A DNA stretch of 64,000 nt from NCBI RefSeq assembly GCF_032144095.1, contig NZ_JAVSNJ010000010.1:1-64000 (forward strand), read 5' to 3'. The notes beneath the pieces are model-generated. The model had not been told where the DNA came from. It saw only the letters and a list, made by a program, of their open reading frames with translations, and searched no databases. This document shows, in pieces, positions 24,872-34,000 of the stretch (its first letter is position 1; every line of letters starts with the position of its first letter). The stretch comes from Sphaerochaeta sp032144095 (GTDB lineage Bacteria > Spirochaetota > Spirochaetia > Sphaerochaetales > Sphaerochaetaceae). Position numbers and translations under genes: made by a program.

Positions 24872-25713
24872 CGTTTTCGCCTGAACAAAGAAAAAGCCAG
24901 CGGCAACCGTCCTCTCTTCGGAGAAGCAAGTGTTACCGTTTCTTTGTTTGTGCTCTCTGTCTGGTCTTTTCCTTCGTTTTCTGAGGTGTGCAGAGTGCTC
25001 TCTTCAACAACACCCTCCTCCCCTATCTCAGTGTATGCCCTCTTTTGGAATTGATCGTCTAGGGCCTCTCGAGGGCGCTTGTCACCAAACCAGTCCAGCA
25101 ACAGCGGAAGCAGAGCCTTCGCAAGGCTCTCATGCCCTTGCCTATCCATGTGCAGGGCATCGATATCGCTACTGGCTGCTACAAGCGAAGCATCGAAGAA
25201 GAGCAAGCCATGCTTGCTGGCCATGGCCTCGATCTCCTTCGCCAGGGATTGGCTCAGGGCTATGGCTTTCCTGTCAAAGGAAACAAAGGGCGACTCCTCG
25301 ATCCCTTGGCCGACGTGGATGGGAGATATGACCAACACCTGGGGAACAGGGTAGAGATCCCCGTAGGGATACTCCTTTACCATGGAGGAGAGTTTCTCGA
25401 GGGCCTTTGCTATGACCCTGGCATTGTTGTTGTATAGGCTCTTGCAATCATTGGTTCCCAAGCTGATGATGACCAGGTCCAGGGGCCGGTGGCTATGGAG
25501 CATGATGGGAAGCTGCAGGCTTCCATTCCTGCCTGGCTCGAGAGGATCCTCAAAGCAGGTAGTCCTTCCTCCCAACCCCTCCTCGATGATGCGGTACCCC
25601 TCTCCCAGAAGGCGGGCAAGGATGCCTGTCCACCGCTGTTCAAGAGGCCATCGCCCACCACTGGGGTTGGTACCGAAAAGATTGGAATCGCCAAAGCAAA
25701 GGATATGTTTCAT
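24868..25713 (-). CDS. SGNH-type (GDSL) hydrolase
   Basis: A 281-aa protein. Block I is CFGDSNLFG near the start (nucleophile Ser), block II includes the EEGLGGRTT glycine, block III is SLGTNDCKS, and block V is the D..H pair in SDIDALHMDRQGHE. The family includes esterases and arylesterases acting on small or sugar-borne acyl groups. No signal peptide is seen, so it is probably cytosolic. ATG 25713 follows GAGGGGG. The last 70 residues form a charged tail beyond the fold that overlaps the end of the neighbouring esterase gene. Confidence 0.85.
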   Translation of the reverse strand: MKHILCFGDSNLFGTNPSGGRWPLEQRWTGILARLLGEGYRIIEEGLGGRTTCFEDPLEPGRNGSLQLPIMLHSHRPLDLVIISLGTNDCKSLYNNNARVIAKALEKLSSMVKEYPYGDLYPVPQVLVISPIHVGQGIEESPFVSFDRKAIALSQSLAKEIEAMASKHGLLFFDASLVAASSDIDALHMDRQGHESLAKALLPLLLDWFGDKRPREALDDQFQKRAYTEIGEEGVVEESTLHTSENEGKDQTESTNKETVTLASPKRGRLPLAFSLFRRKR

Positions 25714-25830
25714 CAAGGCCCCCTCAAAACGCACAATACAAGGGGATTGTAACGACCCTTCGGAGGTTGGTCAAACCCAAAAGAAACTAGTAAATCAGCC
25801 GATGCAGAACCAAAGAGGGGGGCCTACGCC

Positions 25831-27834
25831 CTACTCAAAATGGGGAAAGCAGAATTCCCCTCGATAGTTCGAGGCATTGTACAGGGGATACCTATGGGGC
25901 AGATAGGTCTTCTCCCGTTTGGGTTGTCCCCTGTCCTGGGTATATACCCACAGGCTCTTGCGATCCCAGACAATCAGTTCATCACGCTCATCACCGGTGA
26001 CATTCAGCACGTCACAGCACAACTCAGGATGCCCGTCTTCCGGGAACAGGACGACAGTGTCCCCTTCCCCGTCCATCAGGCCCCCATGCTGGGTATTTGC
26101 ATTGAGCAGGAGGAGGTCCTGGGCAGAGCCATCCCAATTGACCGGGGCAATGACGTTCCCATTGCAGCGCATCTCACGGTGCCAGATAGGCTCGCCTTTG
26201 CAGTCATGCATATAGATGATACCCTGGCTTCCCCAGTAGGTAGTCGTGCATATCTCAAGGCCGGATTGGGCTGGCAGGTAGTTTCCGACACTGATTCGCT
26301 GGCCATGCCCATTGATGTCCCGCCTCAGTATGGTCCCATCCTTGGAAACAAGCATGAACCCCTCCCAACCTGAAACTATGGCGATGAGGTCATCCTGCTC
26401 AGGGTCTATCGGCCCTATGACGATCTCATCCGTATGGTCTTCTCCGATAGGAAGCTTCCATTGCAGCTTCCCATCGCTATCGATCATATTGTAGCAGCTG
26501 AAGATCTCGTCCTTGCCATCCCCGTCAAAGTCATAGGCATAGGGGAAGTGGCCGGTGTTGTTGTGGGTAAACATCCATACTAGCTGGAATTGGTTGTCAT
26601 AGATCCAGATGCGGGCATACCTGTCCTTGATCAGGATATCGGATGCACGCTCCTTTCCGGTAACGTTGACGATCCTGATCGAATCGACATTGAGGCGTTC
26701 AAAGGCATGGTGGCCAAACTCCACCCCACATAGTTCATCAGCAGGGTGCTCATTGTACGGAGTAGCCATCTGGTTCTTGACCTCTCCTGATGAGCCATCA
26801 AGGATGAAAAGCTTGAAATCCCAGGAGGCTATGACCTCGTCACACCCATCACCGTCAATATCATAGATCTGGAACGGAAGGTCCGTAGTCAGGTGGATAA
26901 CATCCTCATCGTCCCTTGGCTCTCCCAGTTGCCACAGGACCTTTCCGGTATCCAAGCTTACAGCTGTCAGGCAACTGATGAAGGGATAGCGGTCCTTATA
27001 GACCCGCCTCTGATGTTGTGCCATGACAAAGAACAGCTCATCTGTGCCGTTCAGATGCCCAAACCGAATCTGCCGGCCTGCACCGAAATCAGAGAGGTCT
27101 ATCTTCCTGGTTAGCTTGGGCTGGGGATAGGTCATGCGCTTTGCTTCAACCCGCCTCTCAATACAGGATCTCTGCTCTTCCAGACGTCTCAGTTCTGCCT
27201 TGTCGCAAGAGACCACGACCGAGGCATATTGGGTCGGCATGCAGGAACAGAGGGCGATACAGCCATTGGAGAACCGCCCATCATGGAACCGTATCACTTG
27301 CTTGTCATCATAGGAAATGCAGATGAGGCTCCCTTCTACCGTGACAGTCAGTTGTTGAAACTCATCGGTAGACCATGGGAGGGAGGCTTTTGCAAGAACG
27401 GTACGCTCAAGCTTGTCGACCCTTTGCAGCTCAACTCCCTCTGAGGTAAAAAAGACTCCATAGTGCATCAGGCTGGTCTGGTAACGGACCAGTATTCCAC
27501 AAGGAAGGTCTTTGGAAAGGGGGCGAAGGAGAACCGTGACCTGATAATCCTGCCACAACACATCACCACTGACCAGCGTTGGGAGGGTGGTCTTTTCCTG
27601 GGGGGCCTGGATCCTGGACAACTCCATCACTTTCCTGCCATCCAAAGAGGGGCTGGTCACCAGCCAGGAAGGGCCCTTGTAGTTGTAGTTAGCAATGGGG
27701 TCATGCCACCTACCCTTATAGCCAATTTCGGGAAAGTAATGGTACTCGCCCATTGCTGAATGCTCAGCATCGTAGGGGAAAGGCCCCAGGGGAAACGACT
27801 CAAAGGACTCTTCGAAAAGACAGACTTCATTCAC
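25831..27834 (-). CDS. Cytosolic FG-GAP beta-propeller protein with N-terminal lectin-like domain
   Basis: A 667-aa protein with no signal peptide. Residues about 1-215 look like a concanavalin-type jelly roll (SFESFPLGPFPYD, WQDYQVTVLLRP, GILVRYQTS). The rest (about 240-650) has FG-GAP/calcium-loop repeats such as YDIDGDGCDEVIASW and YDFDGDGKDEIFSCY, as in rhamnogalacturonan lyase family 11 propellers. Lyase activity cannot be confirmed. Its stop is followed by the Gfo/Idh/MocA gene upstream at a spacing of 12 nt, so both are in one operon and probably handle a plant-derived saccharide. Confidence 0.7.
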   Translation of the reverse strand: MNEVCLFEESFESFPLGPFPYDAEHSAMGEYHYFPEIGYKGRWHDPIANYNYKGPSWLVTSPSLDGRKVMELSRIQAPQEKTTLPTLVSGDVLWQDYQVTVLLRPLSKDLPCGILVRYQTSLMHYGVFFTSEGVELQRVDKLERTVLAKASLPWSTDEFQQLTVTVEGSLICISYDDKQVIRFHDGRFSNGCIALCSCMPTQYASVVVSCDKAELRRLEEQRSCIERRVEAKRMTYPQPKLTRKIDLSDFGAGRQIRFGHLNGTDELFFVMAQHQRRVYKDRYPFISCLTAVSLDTGKVLWQLGEPRDDEDVIHLTTDLPFQIYDIDGDGCDEVIASWDFKLFILDGSSGEVKNQMATPYNEHPADELCGVEFGHHAFERLNVDSIRIVNVTGKERASDILIKDRYARIWIYDNQFQLVWMFTHNNTGHFPYAYDFDGDGKDEIFSCYNMIDSDGKLQWKLPIGEDHTDEIVIGPIDPEQDDLIAIVSGWEGFMLVSKDGTILRRDINGHGQRISVGNYLPAQSGLEICTTTYWGSQGIIYMHDCKGEPIWHREMRCNGNVIAPVNWDGSAQDLLLLNANTQHGGLMDGEGDTVVLFPEDGHPELCCDVLNVTGDERDELIVWDRKSLWVYTQDRGQPKREKTYLPHRYPLYNASNYRGEFCFPHFE

Positions 27835-27846
27835 AGGGTGGCTCCT

Positions 27847-29136
27847 CTACCAAGAAAGCAGGCTATCGACATCGACAGCAAGGCCGGAGGCGATAGATTT
27901 GTTGGCCGCAATTCCGGTCAGAATCGACCGAAGCCCATCAGTATGGTCTGCTGCCCGGTGCAGGGGATCAAAGGAAGCTTGCTCTAGGAATATATCATCG
28001 AGCATCGCAGGGTCCCCACCTCCGTGGCCACCCTCAGTCATCTCGATGGCAACTTCATACGGAGCAGCAAGAAGAGGGCAAACCCTCACCTTATGGAAGG
28101 TCGTGGCTCCTTCATCTCTCTTGTCTCCCCCTGCATTGATATAGGGTTTTTCAAGCGCGGTATACTCGATTCGACCCTTCGAGCCATTGATTGACACATT
28201 GAACCCTTCCCACGGAAGGTAGGAATTCAGCGAATAGGACATCATGGCCCCACTCTTGTACTTCACAAGGACAGCCATGGTGTCCTCAATGCTTACATCA
28301 TCGGAGAAGACACTGCGGTCCCGGATGTATCCACTCTCCTCCTCTGCATCCAGATAGAGGCCCTTCAAGGTTGGGTTACTCTCCAGGTCAATGGCAAAAG
28401 GGTCATCCTTTGCATGTTCATTTCCATGGCAACGGTAGTAGAATTTCTCCACACCCCGTTTCTGGGCGGCCGCCTGGCCGTAGAAGTTCAAGGCACCAAA
28501 GGCAAAGACTGTCTTGGGTTGTGTCCCCAGCCAGAAGTTCACCAGGTCGAAGTGGTGGGTGGACTTGTGCACCAGCAACCCTCCGCTATTTACCTTGTTC
28601 CGGTGCCACCTACGGTAGTAGTCGGCACCATGTTCGGTATTGAGCAACCATTCAAAATGCACAGAATACACCTCTCCGATGGTTTGTGAGGCGATCAGTT
28701 CCCGTATCTTGGAGTGATGGGGCGCATAGCGATAGTTGAAGGCAACACGGATGGACCTTCCATACCGTTTTTGCGCATCAAGGATATCCTGAGCCTTATG
28801 TTCATCGGTGGTGATGGGTTTCTCGGTAATGACATCGCAGCCAAGCTCCATGGCACGGATGATATAGGTGTCATGGGTTCGGTCAACAGAGGTAACGATG
28901 ATGACATCGGGTTTCTCCAGCTCTACCATCTTGTCGAAGTCGGCGCTCTTGTAGGTTGGGACCCTATGATAGGAATACTCGTTCTCCAACAATGAGTTGG
29001 AGAAGTCCATCCTTTTCTGGCTCAGGTCGCAAAAAGCCACCAGTTCACAAATTTCGCCATAGCGTGTCGCGATAGCCTCATAGAAAAGTCTGGCTCGGCC
29101 CCCAGTGCCTACCTGAGCATACCGTTTCTTCTTCAT
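27847..29136 (-). CDS. Gfo/Idh/MocA-family oxidoreductase
   Basis: A 429-aa NAD(P)-dependent sugar dehydrogenase-type protein. The Rossmann start is RYAQVGTGGRARLFYEAI, followed by the family motif EKPITTDEHKAQDIL (Lys of EKP in catalysis), and the substrate domain with HKSTHHFDLVNFW. The start at 29136 has AGGAG upstream; the reading frame open before it has none. It precedes the FG-GAP gene in a two-gene operon, and the AraC regulator gene ends 101 nt upstream. The substrate is probably a sugar or a keto-sugar; it cannot be named. Confidence 0.88.
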   Translation of the reverse strand: MKKKRYAQVGTGGRARLFYEAIATRYGEICELVAFCDLSQKRMDFSNSLLENEYSYHRVPTYKSADFDKMVELEKPDVIIVTSVDRTHDTYIIRAMELGCDVITEKPITTDEHKAQDILDAQKRYGRSIRVAFNYRYAPHHSKIRELIASQTIGEVYSVHFEWLLNTEHGADYYRRWHRNKVNSGGLLVHKSTHHFDLVNFWLGTQPKTVFAFGALNFYGQAAAQKRGVEKFYYRCHGNEHAKDDPFAIDLESNPTLKGLYLDAEEESGYIRDRSVFSDDVSIEDTMAVLVKYKSGAMMSYSLNSYLPWEGFNVSINGSKGRIEYTALEKPYINAGGDKRDEGATTFHKVRVCPLLAAPYEVAIEMTEGGHGGGDPAMLDDIFLEQASFDPLHRAADHTDGLRSILTGIAANKSIASGLAVDVDSLLSW

Positions 29137-29237
29137 CTCATGCGCTCCTGTCCATACAATCTTCAGCATTGAGTATACGGGCAAGCCTATCAGATGTCGT
29201 TGGCAGAATGCCACTACTTTTTATCTTTTTTCGTAGG

Positions 29238-30071
29238 TCAATACTCGGTACGGGTGGTCAGGCGAACCTTGGCTATATACTCTGAAGGAGTGATTCCCCC
29301 GGTCTGTTTGAAGAATCGGGAGAAGTATTGCAGGTTCTCAAATCCAAGGTTCCATCCAATTTCGCTGAGGGTCTGCTCGGTATTCTGTATGAGGTAGAGG
29401 GCACGCTCGAACTTCACCAGATTGATGTATTTGATGGCGGACAATCCTGTCTGCTTCTTGATGACCCTGTAGAGGTAGTCCTGGTTGTACCCGCACTCTG
29501 CTGCCATCATCTGGAGGGAAAAAGAGGTGCCGATGTGCTTGTTTATGTAGGAATCGACCATGTCCAGGACAGGGGACTTGGAGACCGTACTTGCTTTGCG
29601 CAACTGATGGATCGGGTTCGACTCATAGACAGGGAGCGAGTGCTGCAGGCAGATACGATTCATCACCAAAAGCGATTCCATCAACAGGGTTCCCGACATG
29701 TACTTATAGTGCAAGGGCTTTCTTTGTCCTTCCAGGACTATGCGAGAGAGGAGGGTGTAGATCTGGCGGTCCTGGTCACAGAATTTTGTCTCTATGCCCA
29801 ACAGGACTTCCTGCAGTTCCAAGTCGGTGGCAGTGAACTTTACCTCTAGCATCTTGACCCCTTCCTTGCTCGTCGCATGGAAGGCATGGGTCGTACCCCT
29901 ATGGCAAAACACCACATCTCCGGCTACGAGAGGATAGGGCTTGTCATCAAAATAATTCATAGCCTCCCCACTGTAGACCAGCTGCACCTGATAGTCATGG
30001 TGATAGTGCTTTTGCATGCCCTCATCCTTGCGGTAATAGAATCGACCGGAACTGGTTATGGTGACATCCAT
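29238..30071 (-). CDS. AraC-family transcriptional regulator with cupin sensor domain
   Basis: A 277-aa regulator. Residues 1-135 form a cupin-like effector domain (KHYHHDYQVQLVYSGE, VAGDVVFCHRGTTHAFH), and about 175-277 hold two helix-turn-helix units of the AraC class (FSLQMMAAECGYNQDYLYRVIKK, LSEIGWNLGFENLQYFSRFFKQ). A GTG at 30083 is an alternative start. It diverges from the sugar-binding protein gene at 30307 and lies before the Gfo/FG-GAP operon, so it most likely activates both sides in response to an oligosaccharide. Confidence 0.88.
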   Translation of the reverse strand: MDVTITSSGRFYYRKDEGMQKHYHHDYQVQLVYSGEAMNYFDDKPYPLVAGDVVFCHRGTTHAFHATSKEGVKMLEVKFTATDLELQEVLLGIETKFCDQDRQIYTLLSRIVLEGQRKPLHYKYMSGTLLMESLLVMNRICLQHSLPVYESNPIHQLRKASTVSKSPVLDMVDSYINKHIGTSFSLQMMAAECGYNQDYLYRVIKKQTGLSAIKYINLVKFERALYLIQNTEQTLSEIGWNLGFENLQYFSRFFKQTGGITPSEYIAKVRLTTRTEY

Positions 30072-30204
30072 CTCTGCTCTCACTCCTTCATCCTGGACTT
30101 CGGCCCTAGGGGAAATGGCCTATTCATGCCAGTTGACACTGACAGAGGCTTCGTACCATCCTACCGTGAGCCCGTCCGGGGGGACAAGTCCGTACATACG
30201 AGAA

Positions 30205-30232
30205 AGTATAATTATTTCTCTCTTTCTGCTAA
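30205..30232 (-). promoter_or_regulatory. Candidate promoter of the AraC-type gene
   Basis: On the minus strand TTAGCA (30232-30227) and TATACT (30210-30205) are 16 nt apart. A plus-strand TATAAT (30207-30212) overlaps it, so the divergent regulator and sugar operon promoters may share this short region. No clear -35 was seen for the plus direction, as expected for an activator-dependent promoter. Confidence 0.35.
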
Positions 30233-30270
30233 CGACGGGAGAAAAGAACCCCCCTATACTAGACACTACA

Positions 30271-30286
30271 GGGTCTTTTCAGACCC
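30271..30286 (+). promoter_or_regulatory. Small hairpin before the binding-protein ribosome site
   Basis: GGGTCT and AGACCC form a perfect 6-bp stem with loop TTTC, 8 nt before the AAGGAGG of the solute-binding protein gene. It may stabilise the mRNA 5' end; no T run follows. Confidence 0.35.
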
Positions 30287-30306
30287 CAACCTTAAGGAGG
30301 ACTTGT

Positions 30307-31782
30307 ATGAAACCAAAGCGCATAGTGCTTACCCTCATTGCTGCCCTTATCTGCCTGACAGGCGTCTTCGCCGCTGGCCAGAAAGATAGCTCTGTCGTTG
30401 TGACACCCAAGATTACCCTAGCCACAGCCGACAACACCTACGGCCTGAGCACCGATCCAGAATTGCAGGGAACCATTACAGCACTTATCGAGAACAAGAC
30501 TGGGACAAAGATCAACCCGATCATTCCCCCTCTTGCTTCCTACACTGACAAGATAGCAACCCTGGTCAACAGCGGGGATGTCCCCGACCTCTTTGTCGTA
30601 GCCCAGGCCATGACAAAGATCCCTACCATGGTCGCCCGGGAGCAGATCCTTGACCTGACCGAGTATATCAAGAACAGTCCGGCTCTTTCCAAACTCGACC
30701 CCTCCTTGTTTGCTGACCTGCAAATCGATGGAAAGACCTACTTTGTTCCCTACAACTACCCAAAATCCAAGGCAATCTTTATCCGTAAGGACCTGATGGA
30801 ACAATATGGGGTAGTCCTCTCTTCCACCCCAACAACAGAAGAGTTCCGTACCGAGATGAAAAAGTTTGTGGGAAAGGGAATCATTCCCTTCAACTTCCCC
30901 AAATGGGTGGATAATTTCCAGTTCTTCTACAACACCTTTGGGGCCTGGGGTGGCGTCTACATGAAGGATGGCAAGTTCATCGATGGCTTCCAGACTTCGG
31001 AAATGAAAGAAGCCCTCTCCTACCTGCGCCAACTCTATGTCGATGGTTCCCTCAACCAGGAGTTCATAACCACAGAGAACAATGACATGCGTGAGAAGAC
31101 CTACACAGGCCAGGCAGCCTCCTCGATCGACTACGTAACCAATTACATCAACTACGTGCAGAATACCACCGCGGCAAACAAGTACACGGACATGCACCTG
31201 GTATATAAAATTGTGGGACCCAGAGGTGAGGGTGGCTCGCTCAACGAATCAACCCAAACTGCCTTTGTAGTCTCTTCCAAGTCAAAGAATCCTGATGCAG
31301 CCGTTCGCGTCCTTGAGACAATAGTGACCGACCCTGAGGTATATCCTGCCTTCTTTGGTATCGGAGTCGAAGGCTCACACTACACCCTCGATGCCCAGAA
31401 GAACATTGTCCCAACCGCCAAGGCCTCAAATTCAGGGTACAAGTATACCTTGAACTACCTCAGCGATTCGTTCATTGCCATTGACCTGGACAACCTCCCC
31501 TTCGCCCTTTCTCCTGCATTGAAACTAGGCCTGCCCAAACAGATCGGGCACATCCGAGCCATGCAGGCAAACCTCGGCCCCAACTATGCTGCCGATGTTC
31601 CTGTCGGGGTTTCAGTTACCTACGACCGCGTTGCCCCTTCCATCAAGAGCACCCGTGAATCGGTTGCAACCAAGATCATCATGGGCTCGGTCTCCCTTGA
31701 GCAAGGGATGAGCGAGTATGGGAACTTCTGGAAATCCATCAACGGACCGAAGATACTCGACGAACTGAACGCTGTACGGTAA
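30307..31782 (+). CDS. Sugar ABC transporter substrate-binding protein (family 1)
   Basis: A 491-aa exported binding protein. Residues 1-23 form a signal peptide (basic start, hydrophobic core, cleavage likely after GVFA); no lipobox Cys is present. The mature part has the family 1 extracellular solute-binding fold similar to LplA/YtcQ-type proteins. AAGGAGG precedes ATG 30307. It is the first gene of an operon with a GH3 glycosidase and two CUT1 permeases; no ATPase gene is included, so a shared MsmX-type ATPase elsewhere must energise uptake. The ligand is probably an oligosaccharide. Confidence 0.9.
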   Translation: MKPKRIVLTLIAALICLTGVFAAGQKDSSVVVTPKITLATADNTYGLSTDPELQGTITALIENKTGTKINPIIPPLASYTDKIATLVNSGDVPDLFVVAQAMTKIPTMVAREQILDLTEYIKNSPALSKLDPSLFADLQIDGKTYFVPYNYPKSKAIFIRKDLMEQYGVVLSSTPTTEEFRTEMKKFVGKGIIPFNFPKWVDNFQFFYNTFGAWGGVYMKDGKFIDGFQTSEMKEALSYLRQLYVDGSLNQEFITTENNDMREKTYTGQAASSIDYVTNYINYVQNTTAANKYTDMHLVYKIVGPRGEGGSLNESTQTAFVVSSKSKNPDAAVRVLETIVTDPEVYPAFFGIGVEGSHYTLDAQKNIVPTAKASNSGYKYTLNYLSDSFIAIDLDNLPFALSPALKLGLPKQIGHIRAMQANLGPNYAADVPVGVSVTYDRVAPSIKSTRESVATKIIMGSVSLEQGMSEYGNFWKSINGPKILDELNAVR

Positions 31783-31804
31783 GAGATCTCTCACCTAGCA
31801 ATGT

Positions 31805-31837
31805 ATCGGTTTCCGGGAAACCTTCCTGGAAACCGAT
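31805..31837 (+). terminator. Intercistronic hairpin between binding protein and GH3 genes
   Basis: ATCGGTTTCC (31805-31814) pairs perfectly with GGAAACCGAT (31828-31837). The following TCTTTCG is a weak T tract, so it probably protects the upstream mRNA or terminates only partly. This would give more binding protein than permease and hydrolase. Confidence 0.65.
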
Positions 31838-31862
31838 TCTTTCGAAACTGGAGTAGTAGTGC

Positions 31863-33968
31863 ATGCAAGACCGTTTCAAACAACAAGCTGAACACCTTGT
31901 GCAACAGATGGATATCCTGGAGATGTTCAGCCAACTGCGCCATGACTCTCCTGCAATCCCAAGACTGGGAATCCCAGCCTACAACTGGTGGAATGAAGGA
32001 TTGCACGGCTCTGCCCGCAGTGGGACCGCCACAGTCTTCCCCCAGGCAATCGGGCTGGCATCCCTCTTCGACCCCGATTTCCTCCATGCCGTAGCAACGG
32101 TGATATCGACCGAACAGCGGGCAAGATACAATATCTCCAGCCTTCTGGATGACAGGGACATCTACAAGGGCTTGTCAATCTGGTCACCGAACGTGAACAT
32201 CTTCAGGGACCCCCGATGGGGTCGTGGACAGGAGACCTATGGGGAAGACCCCTACCTGACAACAAGACTTGCCGTGGCTTTCATTACCGGTTTGCAGGGT
32301 GAAGGGGAGATCCTGAAAACAGCTTCCTGTGTGAAGCACCTTATTGCCCATAGCGGACCGGAGCCTGAACGGCACGGCTTCAATGCCATGGTGACGAAAA
32401 AAGACCTCTCTGAGACCTACCAGGTTGCCTTCGAAGCTGCGGTGAAGGAGGCAAAGGTCGACGCTGTCATGGGAGCCTACAGTGCGATCAACGGGGAACC
32501 CTGTTGTGGCAGCAAAACCCTCATCGAGGGTCTGCTACGGGAGAGCTGGGGATTCTCCGGAATGTATATCTCCGACTGTTGGGCGATCAAGGACTTCCAC
32601 CTCTCCCACAAGGTTACCAGCAATGCAGAAGAGTCCGTAGCCCTGGCCCTGAATGCAGGCTGTGATCTGAACTGTGGCTGTGAGTACAAGGTCCTGGAGC
32701 AAGCCTACAACAGTGGCCTGATCTCCTATGAACGTATCGTTGAGGCGACGGTCAGGGTGGTAACTACCCGTTGTAGGCTTGGACTGTTCGCCAAGGAGAC
32801 ACCCTTCGACAGCCTGGGAGTTGAGGATATCGATTCAGAAGAGCACGCCCTCCTTGCCTACGAGGCCTCCTGCCGATCGCTTGTACTGCTGAAAAATGAA
32901 AACCTGCTTCCCCTGGAAGCTTCAGATCTCTCATCGATCGCTATCATCGGGCCGAACGCAAACAGCCGTCCTGCCCTCTGGGGCAACTACCATGGGACAG
33001 CTTCCCGGTATGTCACGGTGCTTGAAGGAGTACGAAGCGTTGTCGGTGCGAAGGTCAAGGTTCGCTACAGCGAGGGGTGCAGTCTGGTCAAGCCCAGTGT
33101 TGAGCGCCTGGGACGCGAAGGCGATCGCCTCAGCGAAGCTGTGGCCTTCGCCCAGGCAAGTGATGTCACCGTCCTCTGCCTTGGCCTGGACGAGTCGGTT
33201 GAGGGTGAGATGCACGATGACGGAAACGGCGGATGGGCAGGAGACAAGAGTGACCTCAGGTTACCCTTGCCCCAACGAAAGTTGCTGGAAGCCGTTGCAT
33301 CAACAGGAAAACCCATTATACTCATCCTACTCTCAGGAGGTTCCCTTGACCCAGAAATAGAGAGGTTTAGCAATGTACGGGCACTCATACAGGGGTGGTA
33401 TCCTGGACAGGAAGGGGGGCTTGCCTTGGCCCGTCTCATATTCGGCCACTTCAGCCCTTCAGGCAGGCTTCCTGTCACGTTTTACCGCGCAACTGCAGAG
33501 CTTCCTCCGTTCACCGACTACTCGATGCATTCCAGGACCTACCGCTACTGCAACGAAGAAGATGTCCTCTACCCCTTTGGGTTTGGCCTCTCCTACACCT
33601 GCTTTGCCTATAGCGATGCCCACGCTTTTGTGGATGAAGAGGGAATGGTCCAACTCTCCTGTATTGTCCAGAACAGAGGCAAGCGAGCAGGGAGGGAGGT
33701 TGTGCAGCTCTATTGCAAGACTGAGGATGCCAATTTCCCCCTCCATCCAGTACTCTGCGGGACCAAGGACAGATTCTTGGAACCAGAAGAACGGGAGAGC
33801 CTCCATTTCGTCCTTCCCCCATCCCTGTTTTGTGTCATTGGCGAGGATGGCCAAAAACAGGACAAACCAGGGAGTTGGCAGCTTTTTGTAGGGGGTAGCC
33901 AACCTGACACAAAGAGCTTCGCCCTTGGTGGAGCAAAGGGTGTGGTTTGCACCATAACCCGAACCTGA
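31863..33968 (+). CDS. Glycoside hydrolase family 3 (beta-xylosidase/glucosidase-like)
   Basis: A 701-aa cytosolic exo-glycosidase. The N-terminal barrel has NWWNEGLHGSARSG and the nucleophile region YISDCWAIKDFH (Asp near 238), which resemble the beta-xylosidase/arabinosidase branch of GH3. An (alpha/beta)6 domain (about 350-560) and a fibronectin-like C-terminal domain (about 590-690) follow. There is no signal peptide, so imported oligosaccharides are cleaved inside. It sits between the binding protein and the permeases of the importer. Exact sugar specificity cannot be told from sequence. Confidence 0.9.
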   Translation: MQDRFKQQAEHLVQQMDILEMFSQLRHDSPAIPRLGIPAYNWWNEGLHGSARSGTATVFPQAIGLASLFDPDFLHAVATVISTEQRARYNISSLLDDRDIYKGLSIWSPNVNIFRDPRWGRGQETYGEDPYLTTRLAVAFITGLQGEGEILKTASCVKHLIAHSGPEPERHGFNAMVTKKDLSETYQVAFEAAVKEAKVDAVMGAYSAINGEPCCGSKTLIEGLLRESWGFSGMYISDCWAIKDFHLSHKVTSNAEESVALALNAGCDLNCGCEYKVLEQAYNSGLISYERIVEATVRVVTTRCRLGLFAKETPFDSLGVEDIDSEEHALLAYEASCRSLVLLKNENLLPLEASDLSSIAIIGPNANSRPALWGNYHGTASRYVTVLEGVRSVVGAKVKVRYSEGCSLVKPSVERLGREGDRLSEAVAFAQASDVTVLCLGLDESVEGEMHDDGNGGWAGDKSDLRLPLPQRKLLEAVASTGKPIILILLSGGSLDPEIERFSNVRALIQGWYPGQEGGLALARLIFGHFSPSGRLPVTFYRATAELPPFTDYSMHSRTYRYCNEEDVLYPFGFGLSYTCFAYSDAHAFVDEEGMVQLSCIVQNRGKRAGREVVQLYCKTEDANFPLHPVLCGTKDRFLEPEERESLHFVLPPSLFCVIGEDGQKQDKPGSWQLFVGGSQPDTKSFALGGAKGVVCTITRT

Positions 33969-34000
33969 CCTATCCTTTTATCTTTCAGAGGAGTCTACAG

